Of a stretch of DNA of 64,000 nucleotides, positions 23,372 to 30,833 are shown in pieces (within the stretch, counting starts at the first letter, position 1; the number at the start of each line of letters is the position of its first letter). The stretch covers positions 7,688,001 through 7,752,000 of the forward strand of contig NZ_JADBEF010000001.1 in assembly GCF_014873535.1 (NCBI RefSeq), read 5' to 3'. Source of the DNA: Nonomuraea africana (GTDB taxonomy: Bacteria > Actinomycetota > Actinomycetes > Streptosporangiales > Streptosporangiaceae). Below the pieces are notes generated by a model, which saw only the letters and a program-made list of their open reading frames with translations, was not told where the DNA came from and ran no database searches. A program made the translations under genes and the position numbers.

Positions 23372-23812
23372 ATGACGACTGATCAAGGTTCCGGTTTCAC
23401 GCTGGCCACCGGCGACCGCGACGCGGAGCTCAACCGGCGGCTGACCGAAGAACTGACCACCTTCAACTCCGCCGCCACGGGAGCGGCCGACAGGGGCACG
23501 CTGTCGGTCAAGGTCACCGATGAGAAGGGCGAACTCGTCGGCGGGCTGGCCGCGTGGACCTGGGGCGGCCTGTGCGGCATCGATCTGCTGTGGGTGCGTG
23601 AAGACTGCCGCAAGGACGGGTGGGGGAGCCAGATCCTTCGGGCGGCAGAGGAGGAGGCGCGCCGACGCGGCTGCGATCGCATCGTGGTCTCCTCCTTCAC
23701 CTTCCAGGCGCCGGGTTTCTACCAGCGCCACGGCTACGTCGAAACCGGCCGGACGCTGGGCATCCCCGGCGGGAACGAGGACGTTCACATGTTCAAGTCG
23801 CTGACCGAGTGA
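23372..23812 (+). CDS. GNAT-family N-acetyltransferase
   Basis: A 146-residue GNAT protein. The acetyl-CoA-binding motif A region reads GIDLLWVREDCRKDGWGSQILRAAEEEARRRGC, followed by VVSSFTFQAPGFYQRHGYVETGR. The substrate is unknown. The start ATG 23372 is at the beginning of conserved sequence. Its end overlaps the convergent second GNAT gene by 28 bases. Confidence 0.87.
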   Translation: MTTDQGSGFTLATGDRDAELNRRLTEELTTFNSAATGAADRGTLSVKVTDEKGELVGGLAAWTWGGLCGIDLLWVREDCRKDGWGSQILRAAEEEARRRGCDRIVVSSFTFQAPGFYQRHGYVETGRTLGIPGGNEDVHMFKSLTE

Positions 23813-24216
23813 CCAGACAGAGCCGCTCTGTTCCGGAGCCCCATGCCGGTCAGGGGGGACATGCCCATGCGTTTGTAGTACGGCTGGAGCGGCTCGTCGC
23901 ACATGAGGTCGACGGAGTAGAACCGCTCGCGGCCGTCCAGGATTCTCCGCATCAGCTCGGCGCCGATTCCCTTGGACTGGTGGGCCGGTAGCACCTCCAG
24001 CCACGGGACGAACGCGGTCAGCACGCCGTCGCTGATCATGTTGACGAAACCGACGACCTGGCCGTTCCCCTCGTCCACGGCGACGATCGCTCGGTAGCTC
24101 CCCCGGAGGACCGCGAGATGCTGCTCCGGTGAGGGAGCCGCGGGCCAGCCGGCGAAGAACCCGCCTCGCAGCTGCTCCTCGCTGATGGAGTTCATGTCGT
24201 CGGTGTATTGAGTCAT
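23785..24216 (-). CDS. GNAT-family N-acetyltransferase
   Basis: The 143-residue GNAT protein starts at ATG 24216 (MTQYTDDMNSISEEQLRGGFFAGWP). Motif A is WLEVLPAHQSKGIGAELMRRIL with the pyrophosphate-binding QSKGIG loop, followed by PLQPYYKRMGM. The substrate is unknown. It converges with and overlaps the preceding GNAT gene; the two are only distantly alike, so this is not a recent duplication. Confidence 0.87.
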   Translation of the reverse strand: MTQYTDDMNSISEEQLRGGFFAGWPAAPSPEQHLAVLRGSYRAIVAVDEGNGQVVGFVNMISDGVLTAFVPWLEVLPAHQSKGIGAELMRRILDGRERFYSVDLMCDEPLQPYYKRMGMSPLTGMGLRNRAALSGHSVSDLNM

Positions 24217-24480
24217 CTCCACATTCTGCGGCCCTCGGCGAGACCTTCTGCGCCTTCTCTGCGAGGCGGCCGCCGATGCGCGCGCCCCGAGGGGCGTTCC
24301 CCGGCTGAGCCGTCGTCCGATCGGCGCGGCGACGTAGATGGCCCGGCGGGCCGGCGGGTGAGCACGTGGCGTGCCTGGTCCTGCGTCGTCGTCGACCGAG
24401 CGCGCTTGACCTGGAGTGCGCTCCACGTCCCAGACTCCCGTCCGGGGCCCGAGAGACGACGGGCCGAACGGGAGTGAACC

Positions 24481-25467
24481 ATGAAGTACCGCACCATCGG
24501 CACCGACCCGAAGACCCGCCGCGAGGTGAGCGTGCTCGCTCTCGGCGCCATGCTCTTCGGTTCGGTGACCGACGAGAAGACCTCCTTCGCCATTCTCGAC
24601 CGCTATGTCGAGGCCGGAGGGACGTTCATCGACACCTCCAACAACTACGCCTTCTGGATCGACGGCAGCCAGGGCGGCCAGAGCGAGGAGCTGCTCGGCC
24701 GGTGGCGGCGCAGCCGTGGTGTCGGCGACGAGATCGTCATCGCCACCAAGCTCGGCGCCCGGCCGCTCGCGCCCGGCACCGGCTACGTCGAGAACGCCGA
24801 GGGCCTGTCGGCGAAGGCGATCAGGGAGTCGGTCGAGCGCAGCAGGGAACGGCTCGGCGTGGACCGGATCGACCTGCTGTACGCGCACATCGAGGACAGG
24901 ACCGTCCCGCTGGGGGAAACCGTGGAGGGCTTCGCCGAACTGGTGGCGGAGGGCACGGTCGGGCTGCTCGGGGTGAGCAACCACGCGATCTGGCGGGTGG
25001 AGCGGGCCCGCGCCCTCGCGGCGGCGGCCGGGCTGCCGGGCTACGAGGTGCTGCAGTACCAGCACAGCCACCTGCGCCCGCGCTTCGACGTGCCCGAGTC
25101 GATCTTCGAGGACGGCAGCCTCGGACACGCGGGGGCCGAGCTGCTGAGCTACCTGCGGGCCGAGCCTGGCCTGATCCTCGTCGCCTACTCACCGCTGCTC
25201 GGCGGCGCCTACGCGCGCGAGGACAAGCCGCTGCCGCGCGACTACGACCACCCGGGGACGCCCGCCCGGCTGGCGGTGCTGCGCGAGGTCGCCAAGGAGA
25301 CCGGCGCGAGCGTGAACCAGGTGGTGCTGGCCTGGCAGATCGGCGGGCAGCTGCCGGTGATCCCACTGGCGGGGGCCTCCTCGGTGGCGCAGCTGGAGGA
25401 GAACCTGGCCGCGGTGGATCTGGAGCTGACGAAGGACCAGCGGGCCAGACTCGACGCCGTGAACTAG
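24481..25467 (+). CDS. Aldo/keto reductase
   Basis: The 328-residue TIM-barrel reductase has the catalytic tetrad region: DTSNNYAFW with Asp and Tyr, IATKLG with Lys, and LLYAHIEDR with His. The NADPH-binding end reads IPLAGASSVAQLEENLAAVDLELT. Its length is normal. ATG 24481 follows GGGAGTGAACC. Its stop codon shares bases with the stop of the convergent xylB gene. The substrate is unknown; location next to xylose genes hints at sugars but is weak evidence. Confidence 0.9.
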   Translation: MKYRTIGTDPKTRREVSVLALGAMLFGSVTDEKTSFAILDRYVEAGGTFIDTSNNYAFWIDGSQGGQSEELLGRWRRSRGVGDEIVIATKLGARPLAPGTGYVENAEGLSAKAIRESVERSRERLGVDRIDLLYAHIEDRTVPLGETVEGFAELVAEGTVGLLGVSNHAIWRVERARALAAAAGLPGYEVLQYQHSHLRPRFDVPESIFEDGSLGHAGAELLSYLRAEPGLILVAYSPLLGGAYAREDKPLPRDYDHPGTPARLAVLREVAKETGASVNQVVLAWQIGGQLPVIPLAGASSVAQLEENLAAVDLELTKDQRARLDAVN

Positions 25468-27023
25468 CCGCCTTCGACCGGCCGAGACCGGGCGCTTCCG
25501 AGGACCAGGGCGCGGGACTCGGCGTAGCGGTCGCGAAGGCCGGGCGTCTGTTCGGCCTCGTGGACCTCGGGGGAGTCGGTCGGCCATTCGGGCGGCTCTG
25601 GTCCTCCGCTCAGCAGCCAGGCGGCCTGGCGGGCGGCCCCGTCCGCGACGTACTCGCCGGGAGGGGGCACCACGACGGGCCGTCCGAAGACGGTGGGGGC
25701 GATCCGCCGTACGGCCTCGGATCTGGCGCCGCCGCCGATCAGCAGCACCCGGTCGGGCGTCAGCCCGAGCGCCTCGAGGGCGTCGGCGAGGCCGCAGAGC
25801 ATGCCCTCCACCGCCGCCCTGGCCAGGTGCGCCGGGGTGGAGGTGGACAGGCGGAGGCCGTGGATCGCGCCCGTGGCGTGGGGCAGGTTGGGGGTCCGCT
25901 CACCCTCCAGGTACGGCACCAGCGTCAGCCCGTCGGCGCCGGGCGGAGCCTGCAGGGCGAGTTCGCCCAGCCGGTCGAGCGGGACGCCGAGCATGGCGGC
26001 GGCCGCGTCGAGGACCCTGGCCGCGTTGAGCGTGCAGACCAGCGGCAGGAAGCGCCCCGTGGCGTCGGCGAACCCCGCCACCGCGCCCCCGGCGTCGCGG
26101 CTCGGCGCGTCGGCGACCGCGAAGGCGGTGCCGGAGGTCCCGACCGAGACCACCACGTCACCGGGTCGCGCGCCCACGCCGAGCGCGGCGGCCATGTTGT
26201 CCCCGGTACCGGGAGCCAGCCGAATCCCCGCGGGAATGACGGCAGGCCCGACGCCGCCACCCGAACCGGTCCCGGGTGGGCCGACGGGAGAGCCGGTGGC
26301 GGGGGTGCCGGTGGGGGAGCCTCCGGGGGTGCCGGTGGCGGGCGAGCCGGATGGAGGTGCGGAGTCGGTCGGGGAAGGGCCGGGGGTGATGCCCGCCTGG
26401 TCGGTCGGGCCGAGGACTCTGGGCAGCAGGGGAATCGTGCCGAAGGCCAGTTTGAGCAGATCCTCGCGGTAGGCGCCGGTGATCGGTGACCAGTAGCCGG
26501 TGCCCGAGGCGTCGCCCCTGTCCGTGGTCAGCCGGTCGAGCCCCGGTGACCCCGCCAGCCGCCAGGTGAGCCAGTCGTGGGGCAGGCACACCGCCGCCGT
26601 GCGGGCGGCGTTCAGCGGCTCGTGCGTCGCCAGCCACCGCAGCTTGCTGATCGTGAACGATGCCACGGGCACGCTGCCCACCGCCTCGGCCCAGGCGCGC
26701 GCCCCCAGCGCCGACACCAGCTCCGCGGCCGCCTCGGCGGAGCGGGTGTCGTTCCAGAGCAGCGCGTCGCGCACCACCCGCCCGTCGACGTCGAGGCAGA
26801 CCATGCCGTGCTGCTGGCCCGCGACGCTGAGGGCGGCCACGTCGTCGAGGCCGCCCGCCGCGTCGATCGCCGCCAGCAGGGCGTTCCACCAGTGCGCGGG
26901 ATCCACCGAGGTGCCGCCGGGGTGGTCGGCGCGGCCCTGCCGTACCAGGGCGCCGGTTTCGGCGGATCTGATGACGACCTTGCAGCTCTGGGTGGAGGAG
27001 TCGACCCCCGCGACGAGCGTCAC
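25464..27023 (-). CDS. xylB: Xylulokinase with a low-complexity insertion
   Basis: The 519-residue FGGY kinase phosphorylates D-xylulose to xylulose 5-phosphate. Motifs seen: GVDSSTQSCKVVI, LSVAGQQHGMVCLD, LLWNDTRS, VSVGTSGTAFAV, YLEGERTPNLPHATGAIHGL and LIGGGARSEAVRRIAPTVFG. GTG 27023 overlaps the xylA stop by 4 bases. Between AGITPG and LAPGTGDNMAAALG it carries about 50 extra residues rich in Gly, Ser, Thr and Pro in short repeats (about residues 215-265), where other xylulokinases have a short loop. The frame is intact and the active-site parts are present, so activity is likely. Confidence 0.92.
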   Translation of the reverse strand: MTLVAGVDSSTQSCKVVIRSAETGALVRQGRADHPGGTSVDPAHWWNALLAAIDAAGGLDDVAALSVAGQQHGMVCLDVDGRVVRDALLWNDTRSAEAAAELVSALGARAWAEAVGSVPVASFTISKLRWLATHEPLNAARTAAVCLPHDWLTWRLAGSPGLDRLTTDRGDASGTGYWSPITGAYREDLLKLAFGTIPLLPRVLGPTDQAGITPGPSPTDSAPPSGSPATGTPGGSPTGTPATGSPVGPPGTGSGGGVGPAVIPAGIRLAPGTGDNMAAALGVGARPGDVVVSVGTSGTAFAVADAPSRDAGGAVAGFADATGRFLPLVCTLNAARVLDAAAAMLGVPLDRLGELALQAPPGADGLTLVPYLEGERTPNLPHATGAIHGLRLSTSTPAHLARAAVEGMLCGLADALEALGLTPDRVLLIGGGARSEAVRRIAPTVFGRPVVVPPPGEYVADGAARQAAWLLSGGPEPPEWPTDSPEVHEAEQTPGLRDRYAESRALVLGSARSRPVEGG

Positions 27024-28165
27024 CCCCGCACGCCCAGCAGGTGCTCGAGGGCGAGCTGGTTGAGGCGGGTGAAGTGGAATCCGCGCAGGGCGGCGGCCTC
27101 GGGGTCGAAGACGTCGGCGGCCAGGTCGGCCAGGGTCTCGCCGGGCGCCATGGTGGGCTGGGCCAGCTCGTCCACGCGGGAGGCGGCCAGCGCCTCCTGG
27201 ACCTCGGGGTCGGCCCGGAAGGCCCTGGCCTTGTCGCGCAGGATCAGGTAGGTGCGCATGTTGGCGGCGGCGGAGTGCCAGACGTCGTCGGCGTCTTCGG
27301 TGCGCAGCGGCTTGTAGTCGAAGTGCCTGGGGCCGTCGTAGCCGCCGTGCTCCAGGAGGTCGACCAGGAAGAAGGCGCTCTTCACGTCGCCGTGGCCGAA
27401 GATCAGGTCCTGGTCGTACTTGGGGCCGTGCTGGCCGTTGAGGTCGATGTGGAAGAGCTTGCCGTGCCACAGCGCCTGGGCGACGCCGTGGACGAAGTTG
27501 AGCCCGGCCATCTGCTCGTGCCCGACCTCGGGGTTGAGCCCCACCATCTCGGGGTGCTCGAGGGAGTTGATGAACGCCAGCGCGTGCCCGATGGTCGGCA
27601 GCAGGATGTCGCCGCGCGGCTCGTTCGGCTTGGGCTCGATCGCGAACCTGATGCCGTAGCCCTTGTCGATGACGTACGAGGCCAGGATGTCCATGGCCTC
27701 CTTGTAGCGGGCCAGCGCCGACCTGATGTCCTTGGCCGCGTCGGACTCCGCGCCCTCGCGCCCTCCCCAGCACACGTAGGTCGTCGCGCCGAGCTCGGCG
27801 GCCAGGTCGAGATTGCGGATCACCTTGCGGATGGCGTGGCGGCGCACGTCGCGGTCGTTGCTGGTGAAGGCGCCGTCCTTGAACACCGGGTGGGTGAACA
27901 GGTTCGTGGTCGCCATTGGCACCTTCATGCCGGTCTCGCCGAGCGCCTTCTTGAAGGCGGCGATCGCGGTGTCGCGGTCGGGCTCGGTGGCCAGCAGGTC
28001 GTCGTCGTGGAAGGTGACGCCGTAGGCGCCCAGCTCGGCCAGCCGGTGCACGCTCTCCGCCGGGTCGAGCGGCGCCCTGGACGCGTCGCCGAACGGGTCG
28101 CGCGCCTGCCAGCCGACCGTCCACAGGCCGAAGGTGAAGCGGTCGTCAGGGGTGGGCTCGTACAT
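27020..28165 (-). CDS. xylA: Xylose isomerase
   Basis: The 381-residue protein converts D-xylose to D-xylulose. It has the class-I actinobacterial form: FTFGLWTVGWQARDPFG, catalytic His in VTFHDDDL, metal ligands in IEPKPNEPRGDILLPT and GLNPEVGHEQMAGLNF, and FHIDLNGQHGPKYDQDL. ATG 28165 follows GGGAGACGCC; the TTG at 28177 would enter the operator. It is the first gene of xylAB; no xylose transporter or XylR is in the window. Confidence 0.95.
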   Translation of the reverse strand: MYEPTPDDRFTFGLWTVGWQARDPFGDASRAPLDPAESVHRLAELGAYGVTFHDDDLLATEPDRDTAIAAFKKALGETGMKVPMATTNLFTHPVFKDGAFTSNDRDVRRHAIRKVIRNLDLAAELGATTYVCWGGREGAESDAAKDIRSALARYKEAMDILASYVIDKGYGIRFAIEPKPNEPRGDILLPTIGHALAFINSLEHPEMVGLNPEVGHEQMAGLNFVHGVAQALWHGKLFHIDLNGQHGPKYDQDLIFGHGDVKSAFFLVDLLEHGGYDGPRHFDYKPLRTEDADDVWHSAAANMRTYLILRDKARAFRADPEVQEALAASRVDELAQPTMAPGETLADLAADVFDPEAAALRGFHFTRLNQLALEHLLGVRG

Positions 28166-28176
28166 GGCGTCTCCCA

Positions 28177-28199
28177 ATTAGTTTGGACTACAGCCTAAT
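28177..28199. promoter_or_regulatory. Likely XylR-type (ROK) operator of xylAB
   Basis: ATTAG (28177-28181) and CTAAT (28195-28199) form an inverted repeat around TTTGGACTACAGC, just upstream of xylA. ROK-family xylose repressors in actinomycetes bind sites rich in TTTAGT/CTAA words. The regulator is not in this window. Confidence 0.5.
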
Positions 28200-28230
28200 C
28201 GTGTGACGAGACCACCCTGAGGTCAAGCGT

Positions 28231-28416
28231 TCACAGCCCCGAGGGGTCGCGGCCGACGCTGATCTCCTCGGCGATCCGGCGGATCTCCAGCGCCGAGATG
28301 CCGGGCGCCTGCGGCAGATGCCTGGTCAGCGCCTCCATTACCACCGGCACCGGCTGCCCCGCGAACCTGCTCGCGATGATGTGAACCGCCCTGAAGAGCT
28401 GTGTGTCGTCGTGCAT
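28231..28416 (-). CDS. Uncharacterised 61-residue protein
   Basis: ATG 28416 starts a small soluble, helix-rich protein (LFRAVHIIASRFAGQPVPVVMEALTRHL, then ISALEIRRIAEEISVGRDPSGL). Its composition and third-position GC are gene-like, and a GAGACGAGGGACGGGC sequence with GAGG precedes the start. No function is known to me. It lies between the xylAB operon and the MarR gene on the same strand. Confidence 0.6.
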   Translation of the reverse strand: MHDDTQLFRAVHIIASRFAGQPVPVVMEALTRHLPQAPGISALEIRRIAEEISVGRDPSGL

Positions 28417-28475
28417 GCCCGTCCCTCGTCTCGATTCCCCGGGGTACGGTACGGCCTGCCGCCGACAGATTCGCG

Positions 28476-28925
28476 CTACGACTCAAGCGTGTTCCGCACC
28501 GCCGCGCAGATCTCGTCGAGCTGGGTCACCTGCTCGGGGGTGAGGGCGTCGAACAGGCTGCGCCGTACCTCCTCGACGTGACCGGGCGCGGCGGCGGCGA
28601 GGGCGGCGAACCCCGCGTCGGTCAGCTCGGCGATGTTGCCGCGCTTGTCGGCCGCGCACGGGTTGCGGCACACCCACCCGCGCTCCTCCAGGCGGGCGAC
28701 CGCGTGGGAGAGGCGGGACTGGGAGGCCTGGGCCCTGCGCGCCAGCTCGTGCATCCGCATCGAGCGGCCGGGCGCCTCGGAGAGCGCCACCAAGATCATG
28801 TAATAGGTGTGCGGCATACCCGCCTCGCGCTGGAGCTGCCGGTCGAGCGCCTCCTGGACGAGCTGCGTCACAGCCAGGTAGTTGCGCCAGGTGCGTTGCT
28901 CGTCGTCGTCCAGCCATCGCGTCAT
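28476..28925 (-). CDS. MarR-family transcription regulator
   Basis: A 149-residue MarR protein with the winged helix SMRMHELARRAQASQSRLSHAVARLEERGWVCRNPCAADKRGNIAELTDAG. It starts at ATG 28925 (MTRWLDDDEQRTWRNYL) and is divergent from the glyoxalase-like gene at 28965. The 39-base gap holds an AGTT/AACT palindrome. It probably represses both genes; the inducer is unknown. Confidence 0.9.
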   Translation of the reverse strand: MTRWLDDDEQRTWRNYLAVTQLVQEALDRQLQREAGMPHTYYMILVALSEAPGRSMRMHELARRAQASQSRLSHAVARLEERGWVCRNPCAADKRGNIAELTDAGFAALAAAAPGHVEEVRRSLFDALTPEQVTQLDEICAAVRNTLES

Positions 28926-28932
28926 GCGCTCC

Positions 28933-28946
28933 AGTTTAGTTGAACT
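28933..28946. promoter_or_regulatory. Likely MarR operator in the marR-glyoxalase gap
   Basis: AGTT (28933-28936) and AACT (28943-28946), with an inner palindrome AGTTGAACT (28938-28946), lie in the 39-base gap between divergent starts. The TAGTTGAACT word resembles known MarR sites of this subgroup. Confidence 0.5.
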
Positions 28947-28964
28947 CTCATATACATTGGTGGC

Positions 28965-29471
28965 ATGCCGGTACAACGTCTGAACCACGCCGTCCTCTAC
29001 GTGCGCGACGTCGAGCGCAGCGTCGCCTTCTACCGCGAGGCCCTGGGCTTCGAGGTGGTCATGAGCATGCGGGGAGCCGCCTTCCTGCAGGCCGAGGGGT
29101 CGGCCAACGACCACGATCTCGGGCTGTTCGAGGTCGGCGAGCAGGCCGGGCCCTCGCCCGCAGGGCGCACCACCGTGGGCCTGTACCACCTGGCCTGGGA
29201 GGTCGACACGCTGGAGGAGCTGCGGCGCGTCGCGGCCAAGCTGGGCGAGCTCGGCGCGCTCGTGGGCGCCTCCGACCACTCCACGACCAAGGCCCTCTAC
29301 GCCAAGGACCCCGACGGGCTGGAGTTCGAGGTCTCGTGGCTGGTTCCGGCCGCGCTGATCAGCGAGGAGGTGCTGGAGGCACGCGCCTCCATCAGGCCCT
29401 TGGACCTGGCCGCGGAAATCGAGCGTTATGGGGCCACGACGCGCGGGGGCGTGGGCGTCTCCTTCGCGTAA
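28965..29471 (+). CDS. Glyoxalase/dioxygenase (VOC) family protein
   Basis: A 168-residue VOC protein with paired beta-alpha-beta modules. The metal-ligand positions look intact: His in LNHAVLYVRDVERSVAFYREALGFEVV, His in VGLYHLAWEV, and Glu in KDPDGLEFEVSW. This pattern is close to catechol 2,3-dioxygenase or glyoxalase enzymes. The substrate is unknown. It is divergent from its likely MarR repressor. Confidence 0.87.
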   Translation: MPVQRLNHAVLYVRDVERSVAFYREALGFEVVMSMRGAAFLQAEGSANDHDLGLFEVGEQAGPSPAGRTTVGLYHLAWEVDTLEELRRVAAKLGELGALVGASDHSTTKALYAKDPDGLEFEVSWLVPAALISEEVLEARASIRPLDLAAEIERYGATTRGGVGVSFA

Positions 29472-29509
29472 CCTGGTGGTATCCGAACCGCTGCGTTTGG
29501 AGCGCGACC

Positions 29510-29923
29510 ATGCGAAGCGACCCTGATCACGTACTCGACGCCATCGACGGCGTGGTGGAGGACTGGGAGAGTCTGAGCGCGGATGCGATGCGCTGGGCGC
29601 CCCCCGAGGACAAGCCCGACACGCCGCCCGAGTTCCTGCGGGAGGTGTCCGAGACCTTCGGTCCCCTCGCGGCCTCCTTCGTGCAGGCCCTGCGCCCGCT
29701 GGGCGAGGCGGTGCTGCGGCCCATCGCCGACTTCCTCGACCAGCAGCTGTTCCAGGAGCCGCCGTCGGAGGGCGTCTGGGAGGTCGAGGAGGCCACCACC
29801 TCGTGCCAGTGCCTGTGCTTCAGGCACCCTGACAGCCCCGACATCTGCACGGGGACGGCGGAGCCCGGCGCCGCCATGTGCGCCGCCTGCAGGTCCCACT
29901 CCGAGTACGGCACGCCCGCCTGA
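29510..29923 (+). CDS. Uncharacterised protein with cysteine-rich C-terminus
   Basis: The 137-residue protein starts at ATG 29510. The N-terminal 95 residues are acidic and helical (DHVLDAIDGVVEDWESLSADAMRW). The last 45 residues hold six cysteines in a CQCLC ... C ... C-x2-C pattern (SCQCLCFRHPDSPDICTG, MCAACRSH), which could bind a metal. I do not recognise the family. It is co-directional with the glyoxalase gene, 38 bases away. Confidence 0.65.
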   Translation: MRSDPDHVLDAIDGVVEDWESLSADAMRWAPPEDKPDTPPEFLREVSETFGPLAASFVQALRPLGEAVLRPIADFLDQQLFQEPPSEGVWEVEEATTSCQCLCFRHPDSPDICTGTAEPGAAMCAACRSHSEYGTPA

Positions 29924-30097
29924 CCCCACCGCGGTCACCGCCCGCCGTCCGTCCTTCACGCTCCTCCAGCCGACTCCGGCCGCCCGCCGTCACGACGCCC
30001 GTGACCACCCCGTGGGGGCGACCTCAGGGACGGGCTCGGGGGCGTCTCAGGGCTGCTGCCGGATGGCGGGGAGAACGCGGAAGGCCATGCTCGGATC

Positions 30098-30745
30098 ATG
30101 GCCCCCTCCAAGTGGTTCTACCCGCTCCTCTCCTGCTCGCTGATCATGTTCTCCGTCGTCGCGATCGTGGTCGGCCAGTTCGACCCCGACCCCTACCTCG
30201 ACCCGATGAACGTGACCATCAGCGAGTACGCCGTGGCCGACCGCGGGGGCGTCACGGAGGTGGCGATGGTGGCGATGGGCCTGGGGTCGTTCGCGCTGCT
30301 GGCGGGGTTGCGGGCGGCGGGGGCGCCGATCAGGGGGCTGCCCGAGCGGCTGCTGATGGTGTGGAGCGGGGCGCTGATCGTCGCCGCGATCATCCCCACC
30401 TCGCCGATCGGCACGGACCTGACGCTGACCGCCGAGATCCACAGGTACGTGTCGGTGGCGGCGTTCGTCAGCCTTCCGGCGGCGGGGGCGCTGCTGGTGC
30501 CCAGGCTGGCGGCCGACGAGCGGTGGAAGGCCATCGCCAGGCCGGTGGAGTGGGTGGCGCTGGCCGGGGGGCTGGGGCTGCTGGCGATCACCTACGTGGC
30601 ACTGCCGGGGGACCGGGTCTTGATCGGGTTGGTCGAGCGGGGTCTGCTGGCGGCCGAGGTGGCGCTGCTCGCGGTGCTCGCGGCGCGGCTGGTGCGGCTC
30701 CAGTGGGTCAGGGCGACCCGCACCTCACTAGCCCCTATTTCCTGA
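30098..30745 (+). CDS. DUF998 membrane protein
   Basis: The 215-residue protein has six hydrophobic segments in the DUF998 pattern: YPLLSCSLIMFSVVAIVVGQF, NVTISEYAVADRGGVTEVAMVAMGLG, LMVWSGALIVAAIIPTSPIG, then HRYVSVAAFVSLPAAGALL. The family has no assigned function. ATG 30098 begins at the first helix. It stands alone 90 bases before the conservon. Confidence 0.8.
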   Translation: MAPSKWFYPLLSCSLIMFSVVAIVVGQFDPDPYLDPMNVTISEYAVADRGGVTEVAMVAMGLGSFALLAGLRAAGAPIRGLPERLLMVWSGALIVAAIIPTSPIGTDLTLTAEIHRYVSVAAFVSLPAAGALLVPRLAADERWKAIARPVEWVALAGGLGLLAITYVALPGDRVLIGLVERGLLAAEVALLAVLAARLVRLQWVRATRTSLAPIS

Positions 30746-30833
30746 CATGTCACAAATTTCTCACGAATGAGAGAAGATATCTGCCGACCCCAGTGCTATT
30801 CTCTCCCGCGATCTCTCAACGGGAGCGGGTGTC

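Noticed and set aside
24366..26489. 707-residue plus-strand open frame
   Set aside because: It shadows the aldo/keto reductase and is antisense to xylB; composition is Arg/Gly only.
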